From contig CP054595.1 of assembly GCA_013347225.1 (NCBI GenBank), forward strand, positions 1 through 64,000: 64,000 bases of DNA. Reading direction: 5' to 3'. The stretch is from Candidatus Accumulibacter similis (lineage in GTDB: Bacteria > Pseudomonadota > Gammaproteobacteria > Burkholderiales > Rhodocyclaceae). How positions within the stretch are numbered: the first letter of the stretch is position 1; every line of letters begins with the position of its first letter. A model generated the notes under the pieces. That model did no database searches, had not been told where the DNA came from, and saw only the letters and a list, made by a program, of their open reading frames with translations. Positions 51,923-62,044 of the stretch are shown one piece after another. Made by a program: the position numbers and the translations under genes.

Positions 51923-51963
51923 AAAGCACCTAGCCCGACCCAACAGGTCGGGCTAGGTGCTTT
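51923..51963 (+). terminator. very strong hairpin, likely terminator
   Basis: AAAGCACCTAGCCCGACC (51923-51940) pairs perfectly over 18 bases with 51946-51963 across a CAACA loop. The arm ends in TTT, followed by CGGTTTTC. A perfect 18-bp stem is longer than for most terminators. Confidence 0.8.
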
Positions 51964-51969
51964 CGGTTT

Positions 51970-52531
51970 TCGTGTAGGCGTTGTGTAGGTTTTTCGCTAG
52001 CACCGCGGCAAGAGCGCGTCGTTCGTCGAGCGCAGAGTATTGACCGTCAGGGCGGTGCGGGACGCTCCTGTGGTCCCAGATTGTGGGTTGAATGGTCACT
52101 GCAGTTCATTCAACGCCTATCCAAGGGCTGGACCTAAACCGAGAAGGGCCGGCGGCCTCTCGACCGCCAGGCCACTCAGCTTGCTTCCCGACCGACACCC
52201 GCGTCTCGAACCGGCCACCATCCCAATTTCCCGCGACCCGCAGTTCGCTGCCTGACACCATTCCGTCGCACCGCCCGGACGAGCACCTGCCTCACGCAGG
52301 CGAGAGGGGTGGCGCAAGCTACCCATGACCAGTCGCCGGCTGCTGGCCGCTGCCGAAAGCGCGGATAGTGCCCCCTTCCGCTCCGGCGACAACGATCTTG
52401 ACTGGCCCCCGAGGACACCCTGCTCGCCGGTCACCACCGGCGTGTTCGCCTGCCGCTCTTTTCCCGGCTACAAGGGCTGCACCTTCGCTAGAATTCGCGC
52501 TTCACAACGTGACTGCAATAGGAGAAGCGCG
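51970..52531. other. intergenic region without a supported gene
   Basis: About 560 bases between the hairpin and the DUF4337 gene. Open frames on both strands lack coding features. AGGAG at 52520 belongs to the next gene. Confidence 0.4.
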
Positions 52532-53155
52532 ATGAGTGATGAAAGCGAGAAGTCCAGCACCTTCGAGATGCTCTGTGGCCTGACGCTGGCGGTGTTGGCG
52601 GCGGTTCTGGCGATCAACGAACTCGGTGCCGGCAAGTACGGTGACGACGAGATCATTGCGCACAACCAGAAAGCGAACGCCTTCGACTGGTATCAGGCAA
52701 AGGGGATCAAGCAGTCACTGGTCGAGGGACAACGCGACATCCTGCGGATACTCCTCGAATCGCGCGTGATTCCAGCCGAGAGCGAAAGCCGCATGGGAAG
52801 CCTGATGGCGACTCTCGACAAGGAGATCGGCCGCTACAGGAAGGAGCGCAAGGAGATCCTCCTCGGCTCGGCCGCCGTCGGGCAGGAAAACTGGGTGCTT
52901 GAAGAAGACGGCAAGCTCGGCCAAGTCAAGGGTGCGCGCGAATGGGAGGCGGAAGCCAAGGCGCTTGGCGCCGTCGGTGACACCTTCGACATCGCCACCT
53001 TCTTTCTGCAAATCTGCCTCGTCATGGGTGCCATCAGCCTGATTCTCAAGGGGGAGCGCATGCGAAACACCTTCTATGGACTGATGGTGCTGCTCGGCGC
53101 AGTCGGAACGGTGTACTGCATCATGGCCTACTTGCAGGCAGGAGCTTTCGCTTGA
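52532..53155 (+). CDS. DUF4337 family membrane protein
   Basis: A 207-residue protein: one N-terminal membrane helix (FEMLCGLTLAVLAAVLAINEL), the DUF4337 signature AHNQKANAFDWYQAKGIKQSL, a charged helical middle, and two C-terminal helices (IATFFLQICLVMGAISLIL; FYGLMVLLGAVGTVYCIMAY). AGGAG lies nine bases before the ATG. Function is unknown. It precedes nirJ by about 170 bases in the same direction. Confidence 0.85.
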   Translation: MSDESEKSSTFEMLCGLTLAVLAAVLAINELGAGKYGDDEIIAHNQKANAFDWYQAKGIKQSLVEGQRDILRILLESRVIPAESESRMGSLMATLDKEIGRYRKERKEILLGSAAVGQENWVLEEDGKLGQVKGAREWEAEAKALGAVGDTFDIATFFLQICLVMGAISLILKGERMRNTFYGLMVLLGAVGTVYCIMAYLQAGAFA

Positions 53156-53326
53156 ACGCGCGACCGCTTCCTTCGCCGGCATTCAGAGCTGCCTTGGCCC
53201 ATGACGCTGCGCTCGGCGCGCCGACCGGTTTGACGCGGCCCCGGTGCGTCGAAGCGCTTGATCCATGTCAACGCCAACGGGCAAGCGCTATCCTCTAATG
53301 GCTGGATTTCACCCGAGGACCGCTGG

Positions 53327-54523
53327 ATGTTTCGCATCTCACAGTACATGCAGGAGCTCTCGACACCGCGACCAGCCGGTCCGAAGCGGAATCCGCCAGC
53401 GCCGGTCGTGATCTGGAACCTCATTCGGCGCTGCAACCTGACCTGCAAACACTGCTACTCGATCTCCACCGACAGGGACTTCCCTGGCGAACTGAGCAGC
53501 GAAGAAGTCTTTGCGGTGATGGATGATCTGCAGCGTTTTCGCGTGCCGGTGCTGATCCTCTCCGGCGGCGAACCACTGCTGCGGCCCGACATCTTCGACA
53601 TCGCCCGCCGCGCCAAGTCGCTGGGCTTCTACGTCGGCCTGTCGTCCAATGGCACCCTCATCAACCCGGCCAACATTGACCGCATCGCCGACTGCGACTT
53701 CGACTACGTCGGGGTGTCGCTCGACGGCATCGGCGCCACGCATGACCGTTTCCGGCAGATGAGCGGGGCCTTCGAGGCATCGCTGCAGGGTATTCGGCTG
53801 TGTCGCGATCTCGGCCTGAAGATCGGCGTCCGCTTCACGATGACCCAGGAGAACGCGCACGATCTGCCGCAGTTGCTGGCCCTCGTCGAAGACGAGGGGA
53901 TCGACCGCTTCTACTTCTCGCACCTCAACTATGCCGGCCGTGGCAACAAGAACCGTCGGCACGACGCCCAGCACCAGTTGACACGGTGGGCAATGGACCT
54001 GCTCTTCGAGACCTGCTGGGAGTACCAGGCGCGCGGGCTGCGCAAGGAGTTCACCAGCGGCAACAACGACGCCGACGGCGTCTACTTCCTGCACTGGGTC
54101 AGCAGGCGCTTCCCGGACAAGGCGGCGGGCATTCGTGCGCGGCTGGTGCAATGGGGCGGCAACTCTTCCGGTGTCAACGTCGCCAACATCGACAACCTCG
54201 GCAACGTTCATCCCGATACCATGTGGTGGCACCACACCCTGGGCAACGTTCGCCAGCGGCCCTTTTCCGAGATCTGGATGGACGTGTCGGATCCCCTGCT
54301 GGCGGGCCTCAAGCGCTTCCCGCGCCAAGTCGGCGGGCGCTGCGGCGAATGCCGGCACTTCGACATCTGCAACGGCAACACGCGCGTCCGCGCCCAGCAA
54401 CTGACTGGCGACGCGTGGGCGGAGGATCCCGGCTGTTATCTCGACGACGCTGAAATCGGCATCGCTCCTGGGGATGGGCGCGTGACCGACAGCCGGCCCA
54501 TCGCCATCAGGAGAGCCCCATGA
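53327..54523 (+). CDS. nirJ: heme d1 biosynthesis radical SAM protein NirJ
   Basis: A 398-residue radical SAM enzyme. CNLTCKHC (C36, C40, C43) binds the catalytic cluster. The C-terminal SPASM-like region has CGECRHFDICNGN. LILSGGEPLLRPDIFDIARR and VGVSLDGIGATHDRFR fit NirJ. The enzyme replaces the propionate side chains of a siroheme-derived precursor with keto groups during heme d1 synthesis. I use ATG 53327 (GAGGA upstream) because NirJ proteins begin MFRISQYM. It overlaps nirN by four bases. Confidence 0.92.
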   Translation: MFRISQYMQELSTPRPAGPKRNPPAPVVIWNLIRRCNLTCKHCYSISTDRDFPGELSSEEVFAVMDDLQRFRVPVLILSGGEPLLRPDIFDIARRAKSLGFYVGLSSNGTLINPANIDRIADCDFDYVGVSLDGIGATHDRFRQMSGAFEASLQGIRLCRDLGLKIGVRFTMTQENAHDLPQLLALVEDEGIDRFYFSHLNYAGRGNKNRRHDAQHQLTRWAMDLLFETCWEYQARGLRKEFTSGNNDADGVYFLHWVSRRFPDKAAGIRARLVQWGGNSSGVNVANIDNLGNVHPDTMWWHHTLGNVRQRPFSEIWMDVSDPLLAGLKRFPRQVGGRCGECRHFDICNGNTRVRAQQLTGDAWAEDPGCYLDDAEIGIAPGDGRVTDSRPIAIRRAP

Positions 54524-56109
54524 AGTCGCTGCGTCGCTTGGCCGCGCCATGCCTGTTCACCGCGCTCGTCAGTGTCGCCGGCTCTGCTGCCGCTGCCGAT
54601 GTACGCACCGGCTATCAGGAGCACTGCTCCGCCTGCCACGGCGAGACGCGTCTGGGTGGTGTCGGGCCGGCTTTGCTACCGGAAAACCTCGAGCGCTTGC
54701 GCAAACCCGAAGCGCTGAACGTCATTCGTGACGGGCGGGTGGCGACGCAGATGCCGGGCTTTGCCGGCAAGCTGAGTGCGGAGGAGCTTCAGCAACTGGC
54801 CGAGTGGATCTACACGCCGGTGGTTCCGGCGCCGGTCTGGGGCGAGAACGAGATCCGCAACTCGCATTTCGTCGATGCGGCTGCCACCCGGCTGCCGGCG
54901 CAACCGGGCCCTGGGCTCAAGGGTGCCGATCCGCTGAATCTCTTCATCGTCGTCGAAACCGGCGACCATCACGTTTCGGTACTCGACGGCGACCAGCTGG
55001 AACGTCTGCACCGCTTCCCGAGTCGTTATGCGCTGCACGGCGGGCCCAAGTTCTCGCCGGACGGCCGTTTCGTCTACTTCGCTTCCCGTGACGGCTGGAT
55101 CAGCAAGTTCGACCTCTACAACCTGGTCGTCGTCGCCGAGGTGCGGGCGGGACTCAACACGCGCAATGCGGCGGTCTCCGGCGACGGCAAATGGGTTCTG
55201 GTCGCCAACTACCTGCCGCACAGCCTGGTCCTGCTCGACGCCATGGATCTCTCTCTGGTGAGGATCATTCCGACCTGGAATGCAGCCGGGAACAAGACCT
55301 CGCGCGTGTCGGCGGTTTATGATGCGGCACCGCGCAAGAGCTTCGTCGTTGCGCTGAAGGACGTCCCCGAGGCCTGGGAGCTCAGCTACGATCCAGCGGC
55401 CGAACCGGTCGCCGAAGGCCTGGTGCATGATTTCCAGTACAGGGAAGGAGAGTTCAAGCCGGGGATGTTCCACCCCCGGCGGACGATTCTCACTGACTAC
55501 CTCGACGACTTCTTCTTCACCCAGAGCTACGACGAGATTCTCGGTTCGTCGCGTTCAGCGACCAAGGGACAGGTGATCTTCCTTGATGGGCGGAAGAAGG
55601 TCGCCGAGCTTGACCTGCCCGGAATGCCGCACCTGGGGTCGGGGATCACCTGGAAATGGAAGGACCCCGCCGGCCGTGAGCGAACTGTCATGGCCTCGCC
55701 CAACCTCAATGCCGGGCTGGTGACGGTCATCGACCTCGACACCTACGAGAATGTGAAGCAGATCGCGACGCTGGGCCCCGGCTTCTTCCTGCGCAGTCAC
55801 GAGAACTCGCGCTACGCCTTCACCGACTCGATGATGAGCATGGAGAACCGGAACGTGCTGCAGGTGATCGACAAGCAGAGGCTCGAAGTCGTCGCGCAGA
55901 TCAGGGCCAAACCGGGGCAGACGCTGGCGCACGTCGAGTTCACGCGCGATGGCCGATACGCTCTGGCGAGCCTGTGGGAGATGGATGGCGCACTGCTGGT
56001 GATCGACGCCGAGACTCTGCGCGAGGTCAAACGCATTCCGGCAAGGAAACCGGTCGGAAAGTACAACGTCTGGAATAAAATAAGCAGGTCCGAGGGGACA
56101 AGCCACTGA
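54520..56109 (+). CDS. nirN: NirN-type cytochrome cd1 protein
   Basis: A 529-residue periplasmic protein. A signal peptide (CLFTALVSVAGSAAAA) precedes a cytochrome c domain with CSACH (C36, C39, H40) and MPGFAGKLSAEEL (Met ligand region). An eight-bladed heme-d1 propeller follows (ALHGGPKFSPDGRFVYFASRDGW; VLVANYLPHSLVLLDA). The C-terminus KYNVWNKISRSEGTSH points to NirN rather than nitrite reductase NirS. NirN does the last oxidation of heme d1 and hands it to NirS. It is coupled to nirJ by an ATGA overlap. NirS is not in this window. Confidence 0.82.
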   Translation: MKSLRRLAAPCLFTALVSVAGSAAAADVRTGYQEHCSACHGETRLGGVGPALLPENLERLRKPEALNVIRDGRVATQMPGFAGKLSAEELQQLAEWIYTPVVPAPVWGENEIRNSHFVDAAATRLPAQPGPGLKGADPLNLFIVVETGDHHVSVLDGDQLERLHRFPSRYALHGGPKFSPDGRFVYFASRDGWISKFDLYNLVVVAEVRAGLNTRNAAVSGDGKWVLVANYLPHSLVLLDAMDLSLVRIIPTWNAAGNKTSRVSAVYDAAPRKSFVVALKDVPEAWELSYDPAAEPVAEGLVHDFQYREGEFKPGMFHPRRTILTDYLDDFFFTQSYDEILGSSRSATKGQVIFLDGRKKVAELDLPGMPHLGSGITWKWKDPAGRERTVMASPNLNAGLVTVIDLDTYENVKQIATLGPGFFLRSHENSRYAFTDSMMSMENRNVLQVIDKQRLEVVAQIRAKPGQTLAHVEFTRDGRYALASLWEMDGALLVIDAETLREVKRIPARKPVGKYNVWNKISRSEGTSH

Positions 56110-56224
56110 CCCGCGTCTCTGCGCGGGCCGTGTGGCAGTGAACCGGGTGAGGCGGAAGATTCGGTGCATCGCCAACCGGCAAGCAGCGTCCTGCGCGAGA
56201 TCGTTCCTTACAGAAGGCCGACCA

Positions 56225-56596
56225 TTGAACAGCATCATCCGCAAAGGCTCCCGTTTCTGGCCGCTGGCATGCATCGCAGTCGCCTTGACGTGCCCAGGTT
56301 TCGGCGCCCTCGCCGTACCGAAGGCGGCTGAACATGAGGAGGGTGCGGTGAGCTTCGGCGAGGCTGTCGGCGCACCACCGAAAGCAGGAGCGAAAGCCCC
56401 AAAGCCAGCCCCTGCCGGACAGCCGGCGAAGACAGCCGCAGGCAAGCAACGACCGGCTGCTGGCAAGCCACCGGCGGCAAGAACAGCCACGAAGACCAAG
56501 GCCGCCAGTCCGCCGGCACCAGCCAAGCCAGGTGCGGGAGGCAAGCCCGGTGCGGCCGCGAAGCCGCAGGGCAAGGCCAAGGCGGCGAAGAAGTGA
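56225..56596 (+). CDS. exported Ala/Lys/Pro-rich protein
   Basis: A 123-residue protein beginning at TTG 56225. A signal peptide (RFWPLACIAVALTCPGFGALA) is followed by AAEHEEGAVSFGEAVGAPPK. About 75 residues are then built almost only from A, K, P, G, T and Q (AKPGAGGKPGAAAKPQGKA). Such tails resemble histone-H1-like, surface-binding or poly-anion-binding proteins. It probably coats polyanions in the periplasm, which is speculative. It is well separated from nirN (115 bases). Confidence 0.6.
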   Translation: MNSIIRKGSRFWPLACIAVALTCPGFGALAVPKAAEHEEGAVSFGEAVGAPPKAGAKAPKPAPAGQPAKTAAGKQRPAAGKPPAARTATKTKAASPPAPAKPGAGGKPGAAAKPQGKAKAAKK

Positions 56597-56660
56597 CGCC
56601 CACATCTTTCACGACGCAGGCCCGTTTTGCAGCCGGCCAGGCGGTCGCAGCGGTGGATCA

Positions 56661-57122
56661 GTGAACATCGCCGAGCTTTGCTTGCGCGGTACGCTGTGCT
56701 GCGGCCTGCTCGTCACCCCACTCCTGGCATCCACCGCTCTGGCGCAGATGCCGCGCGTCGAGCTGAGTGCCGGCATGTACCGGATCGAAGCCGAAGTCGC
56801 CGCCAACGATGCGAGCCGTGCGCAGGGCCTGATGAGTCGCCGCACCCTGCCTGCCGGCCAGGGCATGCTGTTCGTTTTTCGCCAGGCCGACCGGCATTGC
56901 ATGTGGATGCGCAACACCTACGTGCCGCTGTCGGTGGCCTTTCTCGACCGCGATGGCTTCATCCTGAACATCGAGGACATGCAACCCGAGACCGATACCA
57001 GCCACTGTGCGGCCAGGGCAGCAAGTTTTGCCCTCGAGATGAACCTCGGCTGGTTTTCGGACAAGGGGATCAAGCCGGGAACCCGTATTGCGGGCGTCGA
57101 GAAATCGCCGGCGCCACGTTAG
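56661..57122 (+). CDS. exported DUF192 family protein
   Basis: A 153-residue protein with a signal peptide (LRGTLCCGLLVTPLLASTALA). DUF192 features are RAQGLMSRRTLPAGQGMLFVF, MWMRNTYVPLSVAFLDRDG and ALEMNLGWFSDKGIKPG. The start is GTG 56661. The family has a small barrel of unknown chemistry and is common in Proteobacteria. The next genes are ubiC and gpsA. Confidence 0.85.
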   Translation: MNIAELCLRGTLCCGLLVTPLLASTALAQMPRVELSAGMYRIEAEVAANDASRAQGLMSRRTLPAGQGMLFVFRQADRHCMWMRNTYVPLSVAFLDRDGFILNIEDMQPETDTSHCAARAASFALEMNLGWFSDKGIKPGTRIAGVEKSPAPR

Positions 57123-57136
57123 CCGACCGGGCCCTC

Positions 57137-57265
57137 ATGAGCATGCGTCGGGTAAGCTGGAAGACCCTGCAGGCCGCCGCTGCCCTCTTCCGGGTACGGC
57201 GGCGGCCGCAGTCGGCCGCGACGGTGAGCCGCCTGCACCGCCAACGCCTGATGCCTGGCGAATGA
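57137..57265 (+). CDS. possible small basic protein before ubiC
   Basis: A 42-codon frame (MSMRRVSWKTLQAAAALFRV start) whose TGA overlaps the ubiC ATG. It is Arg-rich and has no clear ribosome site. It may be a coupling peptide or chance. Confidence 0.3.
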   Translation: MSMRRVSWKTLQAAAALFRVRRRPQSAATVSRLHRQRLMPGE

Positions 57266-57915
57266 GTGCAGCGGGCGGGCAACAATGGCGCGGCCGCATC
57301 ACGCGCACTGAGGACAGCGCGCCGTTGCTGCCGTGGCTGCGTGACCGCGGTTCACTGACGGCGCGCCTTCAGTCGCGCGGGCGCTTTGCCCTGCGCGTCC
57401 TGCGCCAGCAGCGATGCCGGCCGACAGCCGACGAGGCACTGGCGCTCGGACTGCCAACCGCCGTGCGGGCGTGGATCCGCGAGGTGGCACTGAGCTGCGA
57501 CGATCGCGTCGTGGTCTTTGCGCATACCGTCCTGCCCTGCGAGCCACGCGGTCCGCTGACCCGCTGGCTGGCGCGGCTTGGCGAGCGTTCGCTCGGCGCC
57601 CTGCTGTTCGCACACGTCGGCTTCAGCCGTAGCCCGATGAAGTTCCAACGGCTCGATCAGCGGCACACCCTGTTCGCGCCGGCCGTGCAGGCGCTGCAGT
57701 TTGCGGGCGGAATTCCGTCCGCCCTCTGGGCGCGACGCTCACACTTCGGCTTCGGTGCGCAGTCGGTCCTCGTCACCGAGGTATTCTCGCCGGCATTGCT
57801 GCTACTGACGCCGGATGTCGGGGTGCTGGCGAGCAGCGCCGACTCTTCGTGGCACGACTCGGACCTTTGTCGCTCAATCCTGGAGGGGAAAGCGCCGTGC
57901 AGATCACCGTTCTAG
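57262..57915 (+). CDS. ubiC: chorismate--pyruvate lyase UbiC
   Basis: A 217-residue enzyme that splits chorismate into 4-hydroxybenzoate and pyruvate, the first step of ubiquinone synthesis. Family patterns are [36 protein letters not shown] and PLGALLF-type strands with an RSPMKFQRL turn. A final [10 protein letters not shown] segment contains the catalytic Glu. It overlaps gpsA by 19 bases, which is unusual for these functionally unrelated genes. Confidence 0.9.
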   Translation: MSAAGGQQWRGRITRTEDSAPLLPWLRDRGSLTARLQSRGRFALRVLRQQRCRPTADEALALGLPTAVRAWIREVALSCDDRVVVFAHTVLPCEPRGPLTRWLARLGERSLGALLFAHVGFSRSPMKFQRLDQRHTLFAPAVQALQFAGGIPSALWARRSHFGFGAQSVLVTEVFSPALLLLTPDVGVLASSADSSWHDSDLCRSILEGKAPCRSPF

Positions 57916-58883
57916 GTGCCGGAGCCTGGGGTACCGCTCTGGCCATTGCTTTCGCTGACGCCCACCCGGTCATCCTGTGGGCGCGCGATGCCGAGCAGGT
58001 TCGTCGTCTGCAGTCCGAGCGCGAGAACTCGCGCTACCTGCCCGGTCATCGTTTCCCGCCAGCGTTGACCGGCATGGCCGATGTCGCGGCGGCCACACGC
58101 GACGCCGATCTGGTTCTGATCGCAGCCCCGCTGGCCGGATTGCGGACCACCCTGCAGCGCCTACGGGACTGCGGCAGCGAAACACCGTTCCTGTGGGTCT
58201 GCAAGGGCCTGGAACGAGGTACCGGACTGCTGCCGCATCAGGTCGTCCAGGAGGTGCTGGGCAAGCGTCTGTGTGGCGCCCTGACCGGACCGAGTTTTGC
58301 CGAGGAGCTGGCTCGCGGTCTCCCCACCGCGGTCACCATTGCGTCCACAGACGCCGACTTCGCACTCTTCTGCGCCGGCCGTCTGCGCCGGCCGCGCCTG
58401 CGAATCTACGCCGGCGACGACGTCATCGGCGCGGAGGTCGGCGGTGCGGTGAAGAACGTCATGGCGATCGCCACCGGCGTCTGCGATGGCCTCGGGCTGG
58501 GCATGAACGCGCGTGCGGCGCTACTCACCCGTGGTCTGCACGAGATCACCCGCTTCGGCAGGGCTCTGGGTGGCCGCCCGGAGACCTTCATGGGCCTTTC
58601 CGGCATGGGTGACCTGATCCTCACCTGCACCGGAGACCTCTCACGCAATCGCCGTGTCGGGCTGATGCTCGCTGCGGGCAAGCCACTGGATCAGATCACC
58701 GCGCAGCTCGGACAGGTCGCCGAAGGCGTTCCCGCAGCGCGCGAAGTGCAGCGGCGTGCCGCAGCGCTCGGAGTCCGGATGCCGATCACAGACTGGGTGT
58801 GCACCCTGCTGGACGGCAGCGTGAGCCCGATCGAAGGCGTCGCGGCGCTGATGGATCGGGACATCGTTTTCGAGGACGCCTAG
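57897..58883 (+). CDS. gpsA: NAD(P)-dependent glycerol-3-phosphate dehydrogenase GpsA
   Basis: A 328-residue dehydrogenase that makes sn-glycerol 3-phosphate for phospholipids. It starts at GTG 57897 with GGAGGGG upstream. The Rossmann motif is [12 protein letters not shown]. The catalytic Lys lies in [15 protein letters not shown] and family features include [11 protein letters not shown] and [12 protein letters not shown]. It overlaps the end of ubiC. Confidence 0.95.
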   Translation: MQITVLGAGAWGTALAIAFADAHPVILWARDAEQVRRLQSERENSRYLPGHRFPPALTGMADVAAATRDADLVLIAAPLAGLRTTLQRLRDCGSETPFLWVCKGLERGTGLLPHQVVQEVLGKRLCGALTGPSFAEELARGLPTAVTIASTDADFALFCAGRLRRPRLRIYAGDDVIGAEVGGAVKNVMAIATGVCDGLGLGMNARAALLTRGLHEITRFGRALGGRPETFMGLSGMGDLILTCTGDLSRNRRVGLMLAAGKPLDQITAQLGQVAEGVPAAREVQRRAAALGVRMPITDWVCTLLDGSVSPIEGVAALMDRDIVFEDA

Positions 58884-58903
58884 CAGGCTCCGTCTCGTCC
58901 CGC

Positions 58904-59380
58904 TCAACAGGCGCCGCGGTAGCCGATCTGCCGCCAGGCCTCATAGACGGTGATGGCGACCGCATTGGACAGGTTGATGCTGCGGTTGTTGGCCACCATC
59001 GGCAGGCGCAGGCGGTGATCGGGCGGAAACTCGGCGAGGATCTCGTCCGGCAGGCCGCTCGTTTCCCGGCCGAAAACCAATATGTCGCCGGCGTGAAAGC
59101 CGGCATTGGCGGGATGCGCGCTGCCTTTGGTGGTCAACGCAAAGCGCTGCGCGCGTGGCGAAAGCTCCGCCAGTTTCGCGCTGCAGCTTGCCCAGTCGGC
59201 ATGGACGCAGACCGCTGTCAGCTCGGCATAATCCATGCCCGCGCGGCGCAGCCGATACTCGCTGAGCTCGAAGCCGAGCGGCCGCACCAGATGGAGCCGC
59301 GCGCCGGCATTGGCGCAGAGGCGAATGACGTTGCCGGTATTCGGCGGGATTTCGGGGCAAACCAGAACTACCTCGAACAT
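58904..59380 (-). CDS. trmL: tRNA (cytidine(34)-2'-O)-methyltransferase TrmL
   Basis: A 158-residue SPOUT methyltransferase that methylates the wobble base of some leucine tRNAs. Motifs are [53 protein letters not shown] and [18 protein letters not shown] (the knot). Convergent to gpsA. Confidence 0.95.
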   Translation of the reverse strand: MFEVVLVCPEIPPNTGNVIRLCANAGARLHLVRPLGFELSEYRLRRAGMDYAELTAVCVHADWASCSAKLAELSPRAQRFALTTKGSAHPANAGFHAGDILVFGRETSGLPDEILAEFPPDHRLRLPMVANNRSINLSNAVAITVYEAWRQIGYRGAC

Positions 59381-59398
59381 CTCTGGTGCCCCCCTGCC

Positions 59399-59677
59399 CT
59401 ACTGTGTCAGACCCGAAGTGTTGATCAGCTCCGTTGCCGGCAGCGGCGCCTGCACCTTGATCACGCCGTCGGCGATCAACTTGCGAACGATCTGTTCCTG
59501 CAGCCCGAAGGAGCGGACGAAACCCTCCAGGGGCATCACCACCTGCTGCGTCGGAGCCAGATGAACCTCCTGCTTTCCTTCGGCATTGGTCGCGGGCGTC
59601 GCAGTGCCGAAATCGATCCGGATCAGCGGTCCGGTAACGGCAATATTGAGGATGCCGTCGGCGAAACTGGTTTGCAT
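59399..59677 (-). CDS. conserved hypothetical protein (92 aa)
   Basis: A 92-residue protein: NIAVTGPLIRIDFGTATP, then QQVVMPLEGFVRSFGLQEQI and VRKLIADGVIK. GGAAG lies before the ATG. The short beta plus helix form resembles small conserved proteins of Betaproteobacteria. It is 18 bases upstream of trmL in the same direction. Function unknown. Confidence 0.7.
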   Translation of the reverse strand: MQTSFADGILNIAVTGPLIRIDFGTATPATNAEGKQEVHLAPTQQVVMPLEGFVRSFGLQEQIVRKLIADGVIKVQAPLPATELINTSGLTQ

Positions 59678-59900
59678 GTTCTTCCTTTCGCTGCTGGTGG
59701 GTGGGTGCGGCGGTGCCGTAGCGCAAATCCCCGCGTCTCTCGGCCGCACGCTGCCGCGGCGATGCCATTGCTTGCATCCGCGACGCGCTGGCAGTACAGC
59801 CTGCCCCTGCCGACCGCCCGGCGCGGGCGGGCGATTCGTCATGGCCGACGACCGAGAGGAGAACGGCCACAGCATTCCTGGTCGGCAGTCGCCAAGAGGC

Positions 59901-59975
59901 CCGGTAGTTGCACGACATCGCCGAAGCGGCGTTCTGCAACTGCCGGGCCGTCGGCGCGGCTGGATCAGCCGCGCC
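59901..59975. repeat. two adjacent hairpins downstream of actP
   Basis: CCGGTAGTTGCA (59901-59912) pairs with 59935-59946 at 11 of 12 positions. A perfect GGCGCGGCTG (59953-59962) pairs with 59966-59975. There is no T-run, but they lie just after the actP stop on its 3' side and could end transcription or stabilise the mRNA. Confidence 0.55.
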
Positions 59976-60002
59976 CTGAGGCAGAGGGAGTCTCTGTTTC
60001 GG

Positions 60003-61730
60003 CTAGTGGCCCGAAGCCGTGGCGGCGCCGACACCCGTTTCCGAGCGGACCTTCTGTGCCGGGTACAACGAGCGCTCGAGCTTGGCCTGCGCACTGTTGT
60101 CCATCTTCGACACCAGATAGATCACCACGAAAGCAGCGGTCATCGAGAACAGCGCTGGCGACGAGTAGGGGAACCAGGCGCTCCCCTTCGGATTCTTCAG
60201 CACGGCCTCCCAGACGGAAGCGGACAGAACCGTCAGCACCACCGAGGCAACAAGGCCAACCACGCCACCAGCGACCGCGCCCTTGGTCGTGCAATCCTTC
60301 CACAGCACCGACATGAAGAGCACCGGGAAGTTGGCCGAGCAGGCGATGGCAAAGGCGAGCATCACCATGTAGGCGACGTTCTCCTTCTCGAAGGCAATCC
60401 CGAGGAAGACCGCGACGATGCCGAGGCAGACGGTCGTGATCTTCGAGACGCGCAGTTCCGAAGCGGAATCGGCGTTGCCGTGCTTGAACACCGTCGCATA
60501 GAGGTCATGCGAAACTGCCGAAGCACCCGACAGCGTCAGCCCGGCAACCACTGCCAGGATCGTCGCAAAGGCCACGGCCGAGATGAAGCCGAGGAAGACA
60601 TTGCCGCCGACGGCGTTCGACAGGTGAATGGCGGCCATGTTGCCGCCGCCGCGCAGGCCGTCCCAGACCGGTTTGCCGTCGGCACCAATCGCCTGTACGC
60701 CGTCGACCATCTTCGGCACGTAATAGGTTGCCGGGTCCTGCGTCAGCATGACGATGGCGCCGAAACCGATGATGAAGGTCAGGATGTAGAAGTAACCGAT
60801 CCAGGTAGTCGCCCAACCGACGGACTTGCGTGCTTCCTTGGCGCTGGGCACGGTGAAGAAGCGCATCAGGATGTGTGGCAGGCCGGCGGTGCCGAACATC
60901 AGTGCCATGCCGACGGAGATGGCCGACACCGGATCCTTGATCAGCCCACCCGGTGCCATGATGGCGCCGTGCTTGGCATGCACCTCGACGGCCTTGGCGA
61001 AAAGCGCCTCGGGATTGAAGCCGAACTGGAAGAGCACGGCCAGCGCCATGAAGGTGGCACCGGTCAGCAGCATGATGGCCTTGATGATCTGCACCCAGGT
61101 GGTCGCAGTCATGCCCCCGAAAAGGACGTAGCACATCATCAGCACGCCAACGATAATGACGGCATAGGTGTACTCGAGGCCGAACAGCACCTTGATCAGT
61201 TGCCCGGCACCAACCATCTGGGCGATCATGTAGAAGGCCACGACGACCAGCGAACCGGTCGCTGCGAAGCTGCGCATCGGCACTTGCGAGAAACGGTAGG
61301 CGGCCACGTCGGCAAAGGTGAATTTCCCGAGGTTGCGCAGACGCTCGGCCATCAGGAAGGTGATCACCGGCCAGCCGACGAGCCAGCCGATCGAGAAGAT
61401 CAGTCCGTCAAAGCCATTGGCAAAGACCAGCCCCGAAATGCCGAGGAAGGACGCTGCCGACATGTAGTCACCGGCAATCGCCAGTCCGTTCTGAAACCCG
61501 GTAATGCCGCCGCCGGCCGTATAGAAGTCCGCCGCGGACTTCGTCCGTGCCGCTGCCCACTTGGTGATACCCAAGGTCACGGCGACGAAAATGGCGAACA
61601 TGGCGATTGCCACCCAGTTGGTCGCCTGTTTGGTGGTATTGCCGAGATCGGCTCCGGCGGCGAAAGCTCCACCAGCAGCGAGCAATCCAGCCCCCACGAA
61701 CAGGGTATTACGCAGCGTCTGGTTGATCAT
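60003..61730 (-). CDS. actP: cation/acetate symporter ActP
   Basis: A 575-residue sodium/solute symporter. A signal-like first segment ([14 protein letters not shown]) precedes about 12 to 13 helices. SSS-family motifs are [36 protein letters not shown] and [21 protein letters not shown]. It takes up acetate and glycolate. It overlaps the DUF485 gene by four bases, the usual partner. Confidence 0.94.
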   Translation of the reverse strand: MINQTLRNTLFVGAGLLAAGGAFAAGADLGNTTKQATNWVAIAMFAIFVAVTLGITKWAAARTKSAADFYTAGGGITGFQNGLAIAGDYMSAASFLGISGLVFANGFDGLIFSIGWLVGWPVITFLMAERLRNLGKFTFADVAAYRFSQVPMRSFAATGSLVVVAFYMIAQMVGAGQLIKVLFGLEYTYAVIIVGVLMMCYVLFGGMTATTWVQIIKAIMLLTGATFMALAVLFQFGFNPEALFAKAVEVHAKHGAIMAPGGLIKDPVSAISVGMALMFGTAGLPHILMRFFTVPSAKEARKSVGWATTWIGYFYILTFIIGFGAIVMLTQDPATYYVPKMVDGVQAIGADGKPVWDGLRGGGNMAAIHLSNAVGGNVFLGFISAVAFATILAVVAGLTLSGASAVSHDLYATVFKHGNADSASELRVSKITTVCLGIVAVFLGIAFEKENVAYMVMLAFAIACSANFPVLFMSVLWKDCTTKGAVAGGVVGLVASVVLTVLSASVWEAVLKNPKGSAWFPYSSPALFSMTAAFVVIYLVSKMDNSAQAKLERSLYPAQKVRSETGVGAATASGH

Positions 61731-62044
61731 TTTTGGTTGGCCTCCTTGATGACTTCGGCGCTCATATCGTCGAAATCGGAATTCGCCTTGCGCACATAGA
61801 CGTTGGTGATGGCGATGGTAAACACGATCACGCCAACACCCAGGGGGATGCCGATCGTCGTCACCATCCCCGGAGCAAGCGGCGTTCCCAGCCACTCCTT
61901 GTTGAAGGCAATGAGAAGAATGTATCCGTAGTAGGCGATGATCATCAGGATGGACATGATGATGCTGTAACTCGAGCGCTTGCGAACCAGCTCGTGGTAT
62001 TTGGGATTGGCTTCAATCCGTGCAACGATGTCGTCGTTAGCCAT
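61727..62044 (-). CDS. DUF485 membrane protein, ActP partner
   Basis: A 105-residue protein with two membrane helices ([43 protein letters not shown]). The family, also called YjcH, is nearly always next to actP. GGAGAC lies before ATG 62044. It overlaps actP (ATGA). Confidence 0.92.
   Translation of the reverse strand: MANDDIVARIEANPKYHELVRKRSSYSIIMSILMIIAYYGYILLIAFNKEWLGTPLAPGMVTTIGIPLGVGVIVFTIAITNVYVRKANSDFDDMSAEVIKEANQK

Noticed and set aside
54520..56109. Nitrite reductase NirS
   Set aside because: It has cytochrome c and d1 domains, but the C-terminus (RSEGTSH) and the position after nirJ fit NirN better.
59586..61799. A 737-codon plus-strand frame opposite actP
   Set aside because: It is a shadow of the symporter gene; its composition (many H, D, R) is typical of an antisense frame.
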